Assembly (NCBI GenBank): GCA_023459675.1
Contig: JAEWTC010000088.1
Location: 8,192 to 72,191 of the forward strand
Source of the DNA: Bacillota bacterium
Lineage (GTDB): Bacteria; Bacillota; Clostridia; Christensenellales; Aristaeellaceae
Direction of reading: 5' to 3'
DNA: 64,000 nucleotides
In this document: positions 41,450 through 49,052 of the stretch, in pieces
Numbering within the stretch: the stretch's first letter is position 1
Layout of the letters: the number at the start of each line of letters is the position of its first letter
The notes under the pieces: model-generated
What the model saw: only the letters and a program-made list of their open reading frames with translations
Databases searched by the model: none
Told to the model about the DNA's origin: nothing
Translations under genes and position numbers: made by a program

Positions 41450-43042
41450 TTACGAAGCGCTTTGCTTGCGGAAATCCCGGGGCGACATATCCATATATTT
41501 CTTGAACAGATAGCTGAAATAGTGCGGGTCGTTGTAGCCGATGCTCGCGGCGACGTCCGACGTGCGCATCTGCTGGTCGCGCAGCAGCTCCTTGGCTTTC
41601 TCAATGCGCAGCATGGTAATGTACTCGGTAAAGGTAACGCCGGTCTCCTGCGAGAAAATGGTGCAGAAGTGGTTGTTGGACAGCGCCACCTCGTTGGCGA
41701 CCTGCCGGAGGGTGAGCTCCGGGTTGGCATAATGCTCGCCGATATAGGCTTTCGCCTTGCGAATCAGCACGCCGTAGCGTTCGGAGCCCTGCTCGTCGCG
41801 AAACTCCAGCGCTTTGCCGATCACCTCTTTGGCTAGCTCCAGGGTATCGTCCACCCCCACGGTGACGGCGGTTTTGCCTTCCGGCTGGAACGCCGCGGGG
41901 ATTACGTCCTGGGGCACGCCCCCGCAATCGCGCACGATGCGGGACGCCACCAGCACGATGTCCACAAACAGATAATTGATGAACAGCTTGCTCTTCACCG
42001 CGGATTCGCCGATCTCCCCGAAGTACTCGGCGAGAATGCCGTCGATATCCGCGCGGTTGGCGTGGCGCAGGCGCTCGTACATTTTGGGCATTTTCACGTC
42101 CATCAGCGAAAGGCTTTCCGCGGGCGCGATATCCAGCACGCCCAGAATGCGCCGGTCCTGGTTCCCCTTTTCCAGCTCCACCATGGTGGAAAGCAGCGTG
42201 CACGCCTCGCGATAGGACTCGGGCACCTTATAAAGGAAGTTGACCGTCGTACCGATGGTGACCATGGGCTTGAGCGCGGTGTTGCGCTCGATGTCGTATT
42301 TCACGGACTGCGCAAGCCCGTAGGTGCGCTCCTCCACGTCGGCGTCGTCGTCGCCCATAATCAAAAGCACGAAACGCCCCTGCAGCTGGCACATGAACGC
42401 GGCGCCGCCGCTGTTGTTGGCCAGGCGCAGGATCACGCTTTCCGCGGAGCGGAGGTCTTCCATCTGCGCCGCAACCTTGCCGGGGTCGATCACCATCACC
42501 AGATAGCGCTTGGCCGTAAGCCCCGTATGCAGCGCCCGCGCGCGCCGGATGATTTCACCCTCCGGTACGCCGGAAATGAGATCGCTCAACAGCTTCTGCT
42601 TGAGAAGCTCCGTGGAGGACGCCAGCTGGTCGCGGTAGAGGCGGAGGTTTGCCTGCTGCTGCTTTTCGGCGCGGATGCCTTCCGCCATCCGCGTGAGCAC
42701 CTTGCGCAATTCCTGGGAGCTGACGGGTTTCAGCAGATATTCCTTCACGCCGATGGAGATCGCTTCCTTGGCGTAGGCGAAATCATCGTACCCGGAGATG
42801 ATGATGATGTACATCCAGGGCATGGTGGCGCTGAGCGCGCGGCAAAGCGCAAGGCCGTCCATAAACGGCATGCGGATGTCGGTGATCAGGATATCGGGTT
42901 TGATGTCCTGGAGCATCGAAAGCGCCATTTCGCCGTCCGACGCTTCCCCCACCAGGGAAAAATCCGTTTCTTCCCACGGGAAATTGTTGCGGATGCCTTC
43001 GCGCACGACGATCTCATCGTCAGCCAGAAATACCCTGTACAT
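41450..43042 (-). CDS. AraC-type response regulator (YesN/AraT-like)
   Basis: The 530-residue protein has an N-terminal receiver (phospho-acceptor Asp55 in ILITDIRMPFMDG, with the acidic pair at residues 8-9). A long middle region follows, then a C-terminal AraC double helix-turn-helix from about 430 (PELTLRQVANEVALSNNHFCTIFSQETGVTFTEYITMLRIEKAKELL), ending near YFSYLFKKYMDMSPRDFRKQSAS. ATG 43042 follows GGGAGG and overlaps the kinase gene by 23 bases. It would be activated by the upstream histidine kinase and should switch on the importer operon directly downstream. Confidence 0.92.
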   Translation of the reverse strand: MYRVFLADDEIVVREGIRNNFPWEETDFSLVGEASDGEMALSMLQDIKPDILITDIRMPFMDGLALCRALSATMPWMYIIIISGYDDFAYAKEAISIGVKEYLLKPVSSQELRKVLTRMAEGIRAEKQQQANLRLYRDQLASSTELLKQKLLSDLISGVPEGEIIRRARALHTGLTAKRYLVMVIDPGKVAAQMEDLRSAESVILRLANNSGGAAFMCQLQGRFVLLIMGDDDADVEERTYGLAQSVKYDIERNTALKPMVTIGTTVNFLYKVPESYREACTLLSTMVELEKGNQDRRILGVLDIAPAESLSLMDVKMPKMYERLRHANRADIDGILAEYFGEIGESAVKSKLFINYLFVDIVLVASRIVRDCGGVPQDVIPAAFQPEGKTAVTVGVDDTLELAKEVIGKALEFRDEQGSERYGVLIRKAKAYIGEHYANPELTLRQVANEVALSNNHFCTIFSQETGVTFTEYITMLRIEKAKELLRDQQMRTSDVAASIGYNDPHYFSYLFKKYMDMSPRDFRKQSAS

Positions 43043-44498
43043 TGTTGTTCCTCCCAAACGGCACGCTCAGCCGGACCGTTGTGCCGGCCTCGCTGGAGTC
43101 GATCTGCAGGCCTTTTTGCTGGTTATAGTAAAGCTGGATGCGTTTGTTGACGTTGATCAGCCCGAAGAACGGGCGCTCCGTGGGGTCCGCCGCGTCCGAA
43201 GCCAGGCTTTCGCGCACCTGCCGCAGCCGCTCGGGGGACATCCCGGCGCCGTTGTCGGTAACGGACAGCTCCATCCGCCCGTCCTGCTCCCGCCCGATGA
43301 TGCGCACCCAACCCTTGCCCCGGCGGTGCTTGATGCCGTGGTAAATGGCGTTTTCCACCAGCGGCTGGATGAGCAGCTTCAGGATTTCCTTGTGGTAGAG
43401 CTCCTCGGGGATATCGATCTCGTAATCCAGAATATCGCGGTAGCGGATCTTCTGGATGGTCAGGTACCCCTGCAGGTGCTTGACTTCGTCGGCCAGGGGA
43501 ATCCAATCCCGCCCCTGCGAAAGCGAGATGCGGAAGAAATCGGACATCGCCTGCGTAACGTGGATCACCTCTTCGGTGCGTCCCGCCTCGGCCAGCCATA
43601 CGATGGCGTCCAGCGTGTTGTACAAGAAATGCGGGGTGATCTGCGCCTGCAGGGTGCGCAGCTCGCTGCGTTTGAGGTTCTCCTGCTCACGCCGGTTTTC
43701 GTCGATCAGCCGCTGGAGCTTGCCCGCCATGATGTTGAGGCTTTCGGTAAGGCCCTGCAGCTCGGTCACCCGCGGGTTTTGCACGCGCGCCTGCAGATTG
43801 CCGATCGCGATGGAGGCCGCCATGCTCTCCAGATCCGCGATGGGCGTACGCACCGCCTGCGACAGCGAACGCTGCGCAAGCACCGCGAACGCCACCGTCA
43901 GCGCCAGCAGAACGCCGATCAGCAGCATGATCTGCGACAGGCGCTGCTGCAATAGACGGCTGGTTTGCGTGGCGGCGCTGATTTCCACGGTGATGTACTT
44001 TTGCAGCATATCGCCCACAAGGGAGGAAACGCTTCGCACCTCTTCCAAAAGCGCTTCGTTCTGCGATACCAGCGCGCCGCTGGCAATCTGCTCTCCCATG
44101 CGGTCGATGTAGGTTTTCAGCGTGTCCATGGTGCGCCGCGCAACGGTGAGTTCCACCGAGCCGCCGCCGGTGGCGGTTTTCGTGAGCGTTTCAATCGTTT
44201 GGTTGACCTCGTCCATCAGCGCATACTGGCGGCCCTGGGCGAATTTCGTCCGCCCGGCGACAATGCTCCACATCTCGTCGGGAATATCGGAATTGACCAA
44301 CGGGCGGATGGACGCGACCCTGTCCACTTGGAGGATGGCCTGGTGGTAGCTGTTGGCGTAGCTGTTCATCATCACGATGCTGAACACCGCGGGGATGAGC
44401 ATCAGCGCCATGATGACGATAAAGCTGAACTGGATGCGGTTGGCCAGGCTGTTGCCCACGCGCAGGCGGTCAAACACCTTGTGAAACAGCGTAACCAT
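43020..44498 (-). CDS. Sensor histidine kinase (YesM/AraS-like)
   Basis: The 492-residue membrane kinase has TM1 at about residues 24-44, an extracytoplasmic domain of about 145 residues, and TM2 at about 190-208. HAMP-like and coiled-coil regions follow, then the His_kinase motif LQAQITPHFLYNTLDA with phospho-acceptor His290. The HATPase_c domain has VENAIYHGIKH and VTDNGAGMSP. This is the LytS/YesM class, which pairs with AraC-type regulators. It starts two bases after the lipoprotein stop. A role in sensing sugar through the lipoprotein is inferred from operon structure and the AraPST precedent. Confidence 0.92.
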   Translation of the reverse strand: MVTLFHKVFDRLRVGNSLANRIQFSFIVIMALMLIPAVFSIVMMNSYANSYHQAILQVDRVASIRPLVNSDIPDEMWSIVAGRTKFAQGRQYALMDEVNQTIETLTKTATGGGSVELTVARRTMDTLKTYIDRMGEQIASGALVSQNEALLEEVRSVSSLVGDMLQKYITVEISAATQTSRLLQQRLSQIMLLIGVLLALTVAFAVLAQRSLSQAVRTPIADLESMAASIAIGNLQARVQNPRVTELQGLTESLNIMAGKLQRLIDENRREQENLKRSELRTLQAQITPHFLYNTLDAIVWLAEAGRTEEVIHVTQAMSDFFRISLSQGRDWIPLADEVKHLQGYLTIQKIRYRDILDYEIDIPEELYHKEILKLLIQPLVENAIYHGIKHRRGKGWVRIIGREQDGRMELSVTDNGAGMSPERLRQVRESLASDAADPTERPFFGLINVNKRIQLYYNQQKGLQIDSSEAGTTVRLSVPFGRNNNVQGISG

Positions 44499-44500
44499 GC

Positions 44501-45484
44501 TCAGTATCCCCTTGGCGGAAGCGACGCGAGATCTTCATCAAACTCCGTAAAGGAGCGCTCCACGGAATACGTATCCCGCGGGATGGGCTCGCCCGCCGCC
44601 AGTTTTTTGGCAAGCTCCATGATGATATCGCCGATCAGCGGCGTACATTCCACCACGCAGTTGATCTTGCCCGCGCGCAGAAGGTCGATCGCCTCCTGCT
44701 CCCCGTCCACGGTGATGATGACGATATCCTTCCCGGGCTCCAGCCCGGCCTCCTCAATGGCCTCGATCGCGCCGAAGGTCATGGCGTCGTTATGGGAATA
44801 GAGCACGTCGATATCGTCGTGACGCTGTAAAAGGCTCTGCATGCACTCCTTGCCTTTGGAGCGCAGAAAATCGCCCGAGATGCTTTCGAGGATCGTGAAC
44901 CGGTCATCGCCCTCCAACACGCTTCGAAAGCCGGAGGCACGCTGGCGCATGGGGGTGGAATCAAGCGTACCCGAGATTTCCACGATGTTCACATGCTCCG
45001 CGTCCTTCATTTTTTCCAGCAGAAAACGCCCGGCGCGCAGGCCTTCGGACAGGAAATCGGACCCGACAAACCCCACGTACAGGCTATCGTCCGCGGTTAC
45101 GATGCGGCGGTCGGTAATCAGCACGGGGATACCCGCGGCCTTCGCTTCCAGAAGCACGTTATCCCAGCCGTCCTCCACGTTTGGCGCGAAGGCGATCACA
45201 TCCACCTGATAGGCGATGAACGAGCGGATGGCTTTGATCTGATTTTCCTGCTTCTGCTCGGCGTTTTCAAACATCAGCTGCACGCCAGAACGCCGGGCGG
45301 CGTCCTGAATATCCTTGGTGTTGCCAAGCCGCCATCCGCTTTCCGAGCCCAGCTGCGAAAACCCGAGCAGCACGCCCGCCTTTCCGGGCTGATCGACGGT
45401 TTCCCCGCCGTTTGTACAGCCCGTGAGCAGCGCCGCGCAAAAAGCCGCCGCCACGGCGAATATCCTGAGCGCACGATGTTTCAA
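44501..45484 (-). CDS. Sugar-binding sensor lipoprotein, YtfQ/AraP-like
   Basis: The 327-residue lipoprotein has the lipobox LLTGC near residue 21. The start is TTG 45484, eight bases behind GGAGGAAG; the longer frame to 45697 runs through repeat DNA and is rejected. The body (GFSQLGSESGWRLGNTKDIQ, then QKQENQIKAIRSFIAYQVDVIAFAP and GIPVLITDR) is very close to YtfQ, even closer than the importer's own binding protein. It heads an operon with a YesM-type kinase and a YesN-type regulator, the gene order of the Geobacillus AraPST system, where AraP presents arabinose to the kinase. It probably senses rather than transports. Confidence 0.85.
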   Translation of the reverse strand: MKHRALRIFAVAAAFCAALLTGCTNGGETVDQPGKAGVLLGFSQLGSESGWRLGNTKDIQDAARRSGVQLMFENAEQKQENQIKAIRSFIAYQVDVIAFAPNVEDGWDNVLLEAKAAGIPVLITDRRIVTADDSLYVGFVGSDFLSEGLRAGRFLLEKMKDAEHVNIVEISGTLDSTPMRQRASGFRSVLEGDDRFTILESISGDFLRSKGKECMQSLLQRHDDIDVLYSHNDAMTFGAIEAIEEAGLEPGKDIVIITVDGEQEAIDLLRAGKINCVVECTPLIGDIIMELAKKLAAGEPIPRDTYSVERSFTEFDEDLASLPPRGY

Positions 45485-45559
45485 ATTCGTTCTTCCTCCC
45501 TGCCGCGATCCATGGGCACACGCAAAACGAACGCGTTGGGTTCCACTTCTCTGCGCAAC

Positions 45560-45588
45560 AGCATACCGCATTTCCCTTGTTATTTCAA
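45560..45588 (-). promoter_or_regulatory. Promoter of the three-component sensor operon
   Basis: On the minus strand TTGAAA (complement of 45583-45588) and TATGCT (complement of 45560-45565) are 17 bases apart, with a leader of about 70 bases. The -35 abuts the first copy of the hairpin repeat, so the operon is insulated from the upstream tRNA transcript by the repeat array. Confidence 0.65.
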
Positions 45589-45595
45589 CAACAAC

Positions 45596-45710
45596 GAAGG
45601 CGAGCGTATGCCCTGCGGGCATTTGCACGCAGTGCAAAACGAACTGGAGTTGGGAGCTTTGGCAAAGTACGGCGACCGGGAGGGAACCGTACGACAATCA
45701 AAGCGAGTGG
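45596..45710. repeat. Hairpin-rich repeat A, copy 1
   Basis: The unit of about 115 bases contains three successive hairpins: ATGCCC/GGGCAT, TTTGCAC/GTGCAAA (45622-45638) and GTACGG/CCGTAC (45667-45692). It ends in CGACAATCAAAGCGAGTG (45692-45709), a tail that is identical in all three copies. No open reading frame or known family was assigned. The copy is fused head-to-tail with copy 2. Confidence 0.85.
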
Positions 45711-45830
45711 CAACGAAGGGAAGCGTATGCCCTGCGAGCATTTCGGCGAAGCTGAAAGCGACCCGGAGATGGGAGCTTTGACAAAGCACAGCAACCGTGT
45801 CAGGTTGCTGTGCGACAATCAAAGCGAGTG
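45711..45830. repeat. Hairpin-rich repeat A, copy 2
   Basis: This copy starts 119 bases after copy 1. Hairpin 2 is TTTCGGC/GCTGAAA (45741-45757). Hairpin 3 is GCACAGCAACC/GGTTGCTGTGC (45786-45813), an 11-bp stem with a completely different sequence from copies 1 and 3. The conserved 18-base tail ends at 45830. Confidence 0.85.
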
Positions 45831-45841
45831 TATTCCGAGAT

Positions 45842-45930
45842 CGAGCGTGCGAGAGGCGACAGCTTTTGTACAACAAAAACGTCACCACGAACTGAGCGCA
45901 GTCCGCAGCTAAACCGTACCCTAGTCCATC
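45842..45930. repeat. Hairpin-rich repeat B, copy 1
   Basis: This copy contains GGCGAC, a TTTTGT/ACAAAA hairpin, then the conserved core CGAACTGAGCGCAGTCCGC at 45888-45906. The outer stem is partly degraded here compared with the copy next to the tRNA genes. The bases from 45931 to 45989 are a unique linker. Confidence 0.75.
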
Positions 45931-45989
45931 GTTCTGCGTCCAATCCCACGTATAAACGCCGAGAAACCTGTTTCGAGGCGAAGAGGAAT

Positions 45990-46105
45990 CGAAGGAAAGC
46001 GTATGCCCTGCGGGCATTTCGGCGCAGCCGAAAGCGATCCGGAGATGGGAGCTTTGGCAGAGTACGGTGACCGGGAGGGAACCGTACGACAATCAAAGCG
46101 AGTGG
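45990..46105. repeat. Hairpin-rich repeat A, copy 3
   Basis: Hairpins are ATGCCC/GGGCAT, TTTCGGC/GCCGAAA (46017-46033) and GTACGGT/ACCGTAC (46062-46087). The conserved tail lies at 46087-46104. This copy is the closest to an intact consensus. Confidence 0.85.
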
Positions 46106-46114
46106 ACGCCGCGA

Positions 46115-46215
46115 CGCAATGAATGAGCGGTGGTTTTTTCTAAAAGAAGAAGCCGCCGCGAACTGAGCGCAGTCCGCGGATAAAACCGTTCCCTTGTCTA
46201 TCGGCCGTCATTCAT
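46115..46215. repeat. Hairpin-rich repeat B, copy 2
   Basis: The arms differ from the other B copies (a TTTTTTCT/AGAAGAA-type stem closed by GCGG.GG/CC.CCGC), but the core CGAACTGAGCGCAGTCCGC at 46159-46177 is identical. On the minus strand the core stem CCGCG/CGCGG is followed by CTTCTTCTTTT, a weaker terminator shape. The bases from 46216 to 46282 contain a CGCATCAAAG/CTTTGATGCG palindrome and no gene. Confidence 0.75.
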
Positions 46216-46282
46216 CATTCCTCGTCCTAACCCTCGTAAAGCCGCATCAAAGCAAGCTTTGATGCGAGGAGGAGCCGCGACG

Positions 46283-46352
46283 GAGCGTGTGAGAGGCGAC
46301 GGCTTTTGTGCAACAAAAACGTCGCCGCGAACTGAGCGCAGTCCGCGGCGAC
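46283..46352 (-). terminator. Repeat B copy 3, serving as the tRNA operon terminator
   Basis: Immediately after the tRNA-Gly(TCC) CCA end, GTCGCCGCG (46321-46329) pairs with CGCGGCGAC (46344-46352) around the shared B core. On the minus strand it is followed by GTTTTTGTT, a good rho-independent terminator. A second GGCGAC at about 46296-46301 offers an alternative partner for the GTCGCC arm. Confidence 0.8.
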
Positions 46353-46355
46353 GAC

Positions 46356-46429
46356 TGGAGCGGGTGATGGGAATCGAACCCACGTGGCCAGCTTGGAAGG
46401 CTGGAACTCTGCCATTGAGCTACACCCGC
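46356..46429 (-). tRNA. tRNA-Gly, anticodon TCC
   Basis: The cloverleaf is complete: acceptor GCGGGTG/CACCCGC, D arm with TAGCTCAATGGCAGAG, anticodon loop CTTCCAA, and T arm GTGGGTTCGATTCCCAT. CCA is encoded, and the discriminator base is T. It reads glycine codons GGA and GGG and is third in the tRNA operon. Confidence 0.97.
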
Positions 46430-46470
46430 GTGTACGAGCTCCGGCCGCACAACCTGTACCGAGAAAAAAA

Positions 46471-46545
46471 TGGAGCGGTAGACGAGATTCGGACTCGCGA
46501 CATCCACCTTGGCAAGGTGGCACTCTACCACTGAGCTACTACCGC
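46471..46545 (-). tRNA. tRNA-Gly, anticodon GCC
   Basis: Acceptor GCGGTAG/CTACCGC, D arm AGCTCAGTGGTAGAGT, and anticodon stem-loop CCACCTTGCCAAGGTGG give GCC (codons GGC and GGU). The T arm is CGAGTCCGAATCTCG and CCA is encoded. It is second in the operon. Confidence 0.97.
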
Positions 46546-46563
46546 ATGCTCCATCATTCGAAT

Positions 46564-46649
46564 TGGTGCGGACGAAGAGACTTGAACTCTTACGCCTTTG
46601 AGGGCACTGGAACCTAAATCCAGCGCGTCTGCCATTCCGCCACGCCCGC
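46564..46649 (-). tRNA. tRNA-Leu, anticodon TAG
   Basis: This class II tRNA has a long variable arm (TGCCCTCAAAGGCG). Acceptor GCGGGCG pairs with CGTCCGC with one G:T pair. The anticodon loop ATTTAGG gives TAG (codons CUA and CUG), and CCA is encoded. It is the first gene of the tRNA operon. Confidence 0.95.
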
Positions 46650-46756
46650 AGCAAATGCGCCCGGTTCAAAGCGCGCTGCCGTGCGAAGCGAGCGCTCAGG
46701 CGAGGGACGCACCCGTTGCGGCAGGCAGCCATGCGCACCGTTTCGCAACGGAGGAT

Positions 46757-46786
46757 AGTATACAATAAACACGGTCCGGCTGTCAA
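46757..46786 (-). promoter_or_regulatory. Promoter of the tRNA operon
   Basis: On the minus strand TTGACA (complement of 46781-46786) and TATACT (complement of 46757-46762) are 18 bases apart, about 100 bases before tRNA-Leu. Confidence 0.75.
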
Positions 46787-46837
46787 CTTCAGCCCTTCAG
46801 AAACCGGCGATTTTTTTACGGCCGCCGCCGGATAATG

Positions 46838-46874
46838 AGGCTGCCCGCCCCCATCGACGGCGGGCGGGCAGCCT
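46838..46874 (-). terminator. Hairpin downstream of the DUF6449-type permease gene
   Basis: A 13-bp perfect stem (AGGCTGCCCGCCC at 46838-46850 with 46862-46874) lies 52 bases beyond the stop at 46926. It lacks a T run on either strand, so it may act as a transcript-end stabiliser more than as a terminator. Confidence 0.5.
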
Positions 46875-46925
46875 GTGCGTTCATCCTCCCGTTTCAAACG
46901 CAGCAGAGGACGCATCCGCGTGGGT

Positions 46926-49052
46926 TTAATATCGGGTCGTGCGCTGCGCCTCTTCCCACGCTTTGATCAATGCGAGGAAGGCGCTCTCGTCTTCCGGGTT
47001 TTCAAACCGCAGGTAGACCAGGGGGAACCGGTCATAGTCGTTGCCATAGGGATCGTTGGAGTCGTAATAGCTCCAGTTAAGCTGAATGAACACGCCGGTA
47101 TGATCGTCGGTCTTGGTTGCGCGGGGCAGCAGGCTCATGAATTGATTGAAGTACTCGCGCTGCAGCTTGTCGTAAGCGGACGGTTCATCCTTGGAGAACC
47201 GGCTGAAATAGAACCCCTCGCTCTTTTGCGAAACAATGCCGTTCTCGTCCTCAAAGTTATACACGTTGAAATTCAGGTTCAAACTGTCGTTCACCCCGGC
47301 GGTTTCCGAGTCGAACCGCTGGAACATTCCGAGGATCTGCTCGGCTGGATCTTCCAGCATGAGATCGTTGTAGGAACGCATTACCAGGCTTGCGGTTTCA
47401 GGCGCGCTGAGCCGTACGGTTTCATAGTTCAGGTAGCGATGGCTGCCCTCGTACCCAGCGACGGTGATCCCCATCAGCGACTGGTTTTCGCCCTGCACAA
47501 CATAGGTGCCGTCCGGCCGCATTTCCGCGGCGCGGTTGCGGTAGTAATTGCCGCTGGTCAAGCCGTTTGCCTGCGCTTCGGCGACGTAGCTTTGGTAAAT
47601 CTCCTCGCTTTGCGCGCGCGTAAACCGGGTGTCTACCTCCAGATACTGTGTGTCCCTGAGCGCCGGGTAGCTTGTGACGGCCTTTGCGAACGCTTCGTTT
47701 TGCATGCGCAGGGCGTTCAGATCGTCCACATTCGCAAACTCGATGGTGCGTTTCAAGGTCGTGCCGTTCGTCAGATGAATGGTGATGGGCTCGATCACCT
47801 GGAACGGGTTGTAGTTGTACAGTTCGTAGGGTTCGCCGGCCTTTTCCTTGAGCACTCCGTCCACCGCGGTACGCAGCGCATCCGCCACATAGGTTCTCAG
47901 TTCCGCGTCGGTGAAGGCCACGTTTCGGATGAACAGGCTAGGGTACTCGGGTTCCCCGTTTTTCTCATCGTAACCGCGGAAGGTGACCGATTGAATTTGG
48001 TTGGCGTCGGGCACGGTGTTGAGCATGCTGTCCGCCGCCGTATTGATGAGAAGCGACAGGCCGAGCGCAGCCAACGGGGCGATCAGGAAGATGGGCAGGG
48101 TTTGCAGCGCCTGCTTGAATTTCGTGGAAACGATCATTTGGTAGCCGAAGAACACCGCAAGGGCTACAAGGATCAGCACCGCCGCGTAGACGGAGAAGAA
48201 CTTCTGCCCGTTCATCGTTACCGGAAGCATGACCACAAACGCGATCAGCAGGGCGGTGATAATCGTCCAAACCCGGTAGCCGCCGTTTTTCTGCGCAATC
48301 TCGCTGGGGCGGCGCAGGAATGCCCAGTAGCCGATTCCAAGCATGATGAGCATCGGCGCCAGGGAGTAGAGGATATGCGGCACGGAGATGATCGACGTGT
48401 TGTACACGGGGCGCAGGAACATGGCGGCGATGCCGGTGGCGGCGTTGGTGGTGGGCAGGAGAAACGCGCCGAGATCCAGCCAGCCGACGATGGGAACCTG
48501 CTCGATGATGCCGCGCGCGATGATGAACTGCACGAAACGCGGGAAGAACAGCACCACGCCCGTGGACGCCAGCGCGGTGACGACGGTGCCCGAGAGCGAG
48601 CAGCCGATGGCGGCGGCCGCATAGACGATCATCGACGCCACGAAGAAGAACAGCACCGACAGCGGGATGTACGCCGGTACGAACGGGCTGCCGCTGATCA
48701 GGAGGATGGCGAGTATTTCCAGCGCGTTAAGCAGAATGGTTCCGCCCATCCAGGTGGCGGTCGCCAGCGTGACGGACAGGAACAGGTCGCCGCGCTTGAC
48801 GGGCAGGCTGTGGTATACGTCGCTGGCCCTGCGTGAGAACAGGAACGAAAAGCCGTAGAACGCGAAGAGGACCGCGGTGAATACGTAGTAGCGGAGGATG
48901 GGCATCAGCGACATCGCCGACAGCGCCCGTTCAATGTGAACGGATCCAAAGCAGCTCTGTCCCCCGTCGACCAGCGTATAGATCATTGTGATCGCCAGAA
49001 GCGGGATGCCGAGAACCGCGGTTTTCCGAAGCATTTCCTTATAGGTTTTCAT
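46926..49052 (-). CDS. ABC-2 type permease with large C-terminal extracytoplasmic domain (DUF6449 type)
   Basis: The 708-residue protein has about eight membrane segments in residues 1-345. They include the ABC-2 coupling sequence FSRRASDVYHSLPVKRGDLFLS. A soluble domain of about 350 residues follows with no enzyme motif. This two-part architecture matches the DUF6449 ABC permeases of Clostridia. It partners with the YtrB-like ATPase encoded just upstream (four-base overlap). The system exports or flips something at the envelope under control of the first gene, a YtrA-like repressor; the substrate is unknown. Confidence 0.78.
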   Translation of the reverse strand: MKTYKEMLRKTAVLGIPLLAITMIYTLVDGGQSCFGSVHIERALSAMSLMPILRYYVFTAVLFAFYGFSFLFSRRASDVYHSLPVKRGDLFLSVTLATATWMGGTILLNALEILAILLISGSPFVPAYIPLSVLFFFVASMIVYAAAAIGCSLSGTVVTALASTGVVLFFPRFVQFIIARGIIEQVPIVGWLDLGAFLLPTTNAATGIAAMFLRPVYNTSIISVPHILYSLAPMLIMLGIGYWAFLRRPSEIAQKNGGYRVWTIITALLIAFVVMLPVTMNGQKFFSVYAAVLILVALAVFFGYQMIVSTKFKQALQTLPIFLIAPLAALGLSLLINTAADSMLNTVPDANQIQSVTFRGYDEKNGEPEYPSLFIRNVAFTDAELRTYVADALRTAVDGVLKEKAGEPYELYNYNPFQVIEPITIHLTNGTTLKRTIEFANVDDLNALRMQNEAFAKAVTSYPALRDTQYLEVDTRFTRAQSEEIYQSYVAEAQANGLTSGNYYRNRAAEMRPDGTYVVQGENQSLMGITVAGYEGSHRYLNYETVRLSAPETASLVMRSYNDLMLEDPAEQILGMFQRFDSETAGVNDSLNLNFNVYNFEDENGIVSQKSEGFYFSRFSKDEPSAYDKLQREYFNQFMSLLPRATKTDDHTGVFIQLNWSYYDSNDPYGNDYDRFPLVYLRFENPEDESAFLALIKAWEEAQRTTRY

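Noticed and set aside
45596..46355. Possible CRISPR array
   Set aside because: The repeated units are about 90-120 bases with internal hairpins and irregular spacing. There are no uniform spacers and no cas genes.
45580..46523. Several short open frames inside the repeat array
   Set aside because: They read through hairpin repeats in different frames in each copy, have no ribosome sites, and overlap tRNA genes and terminators. They are best seen as spurious.
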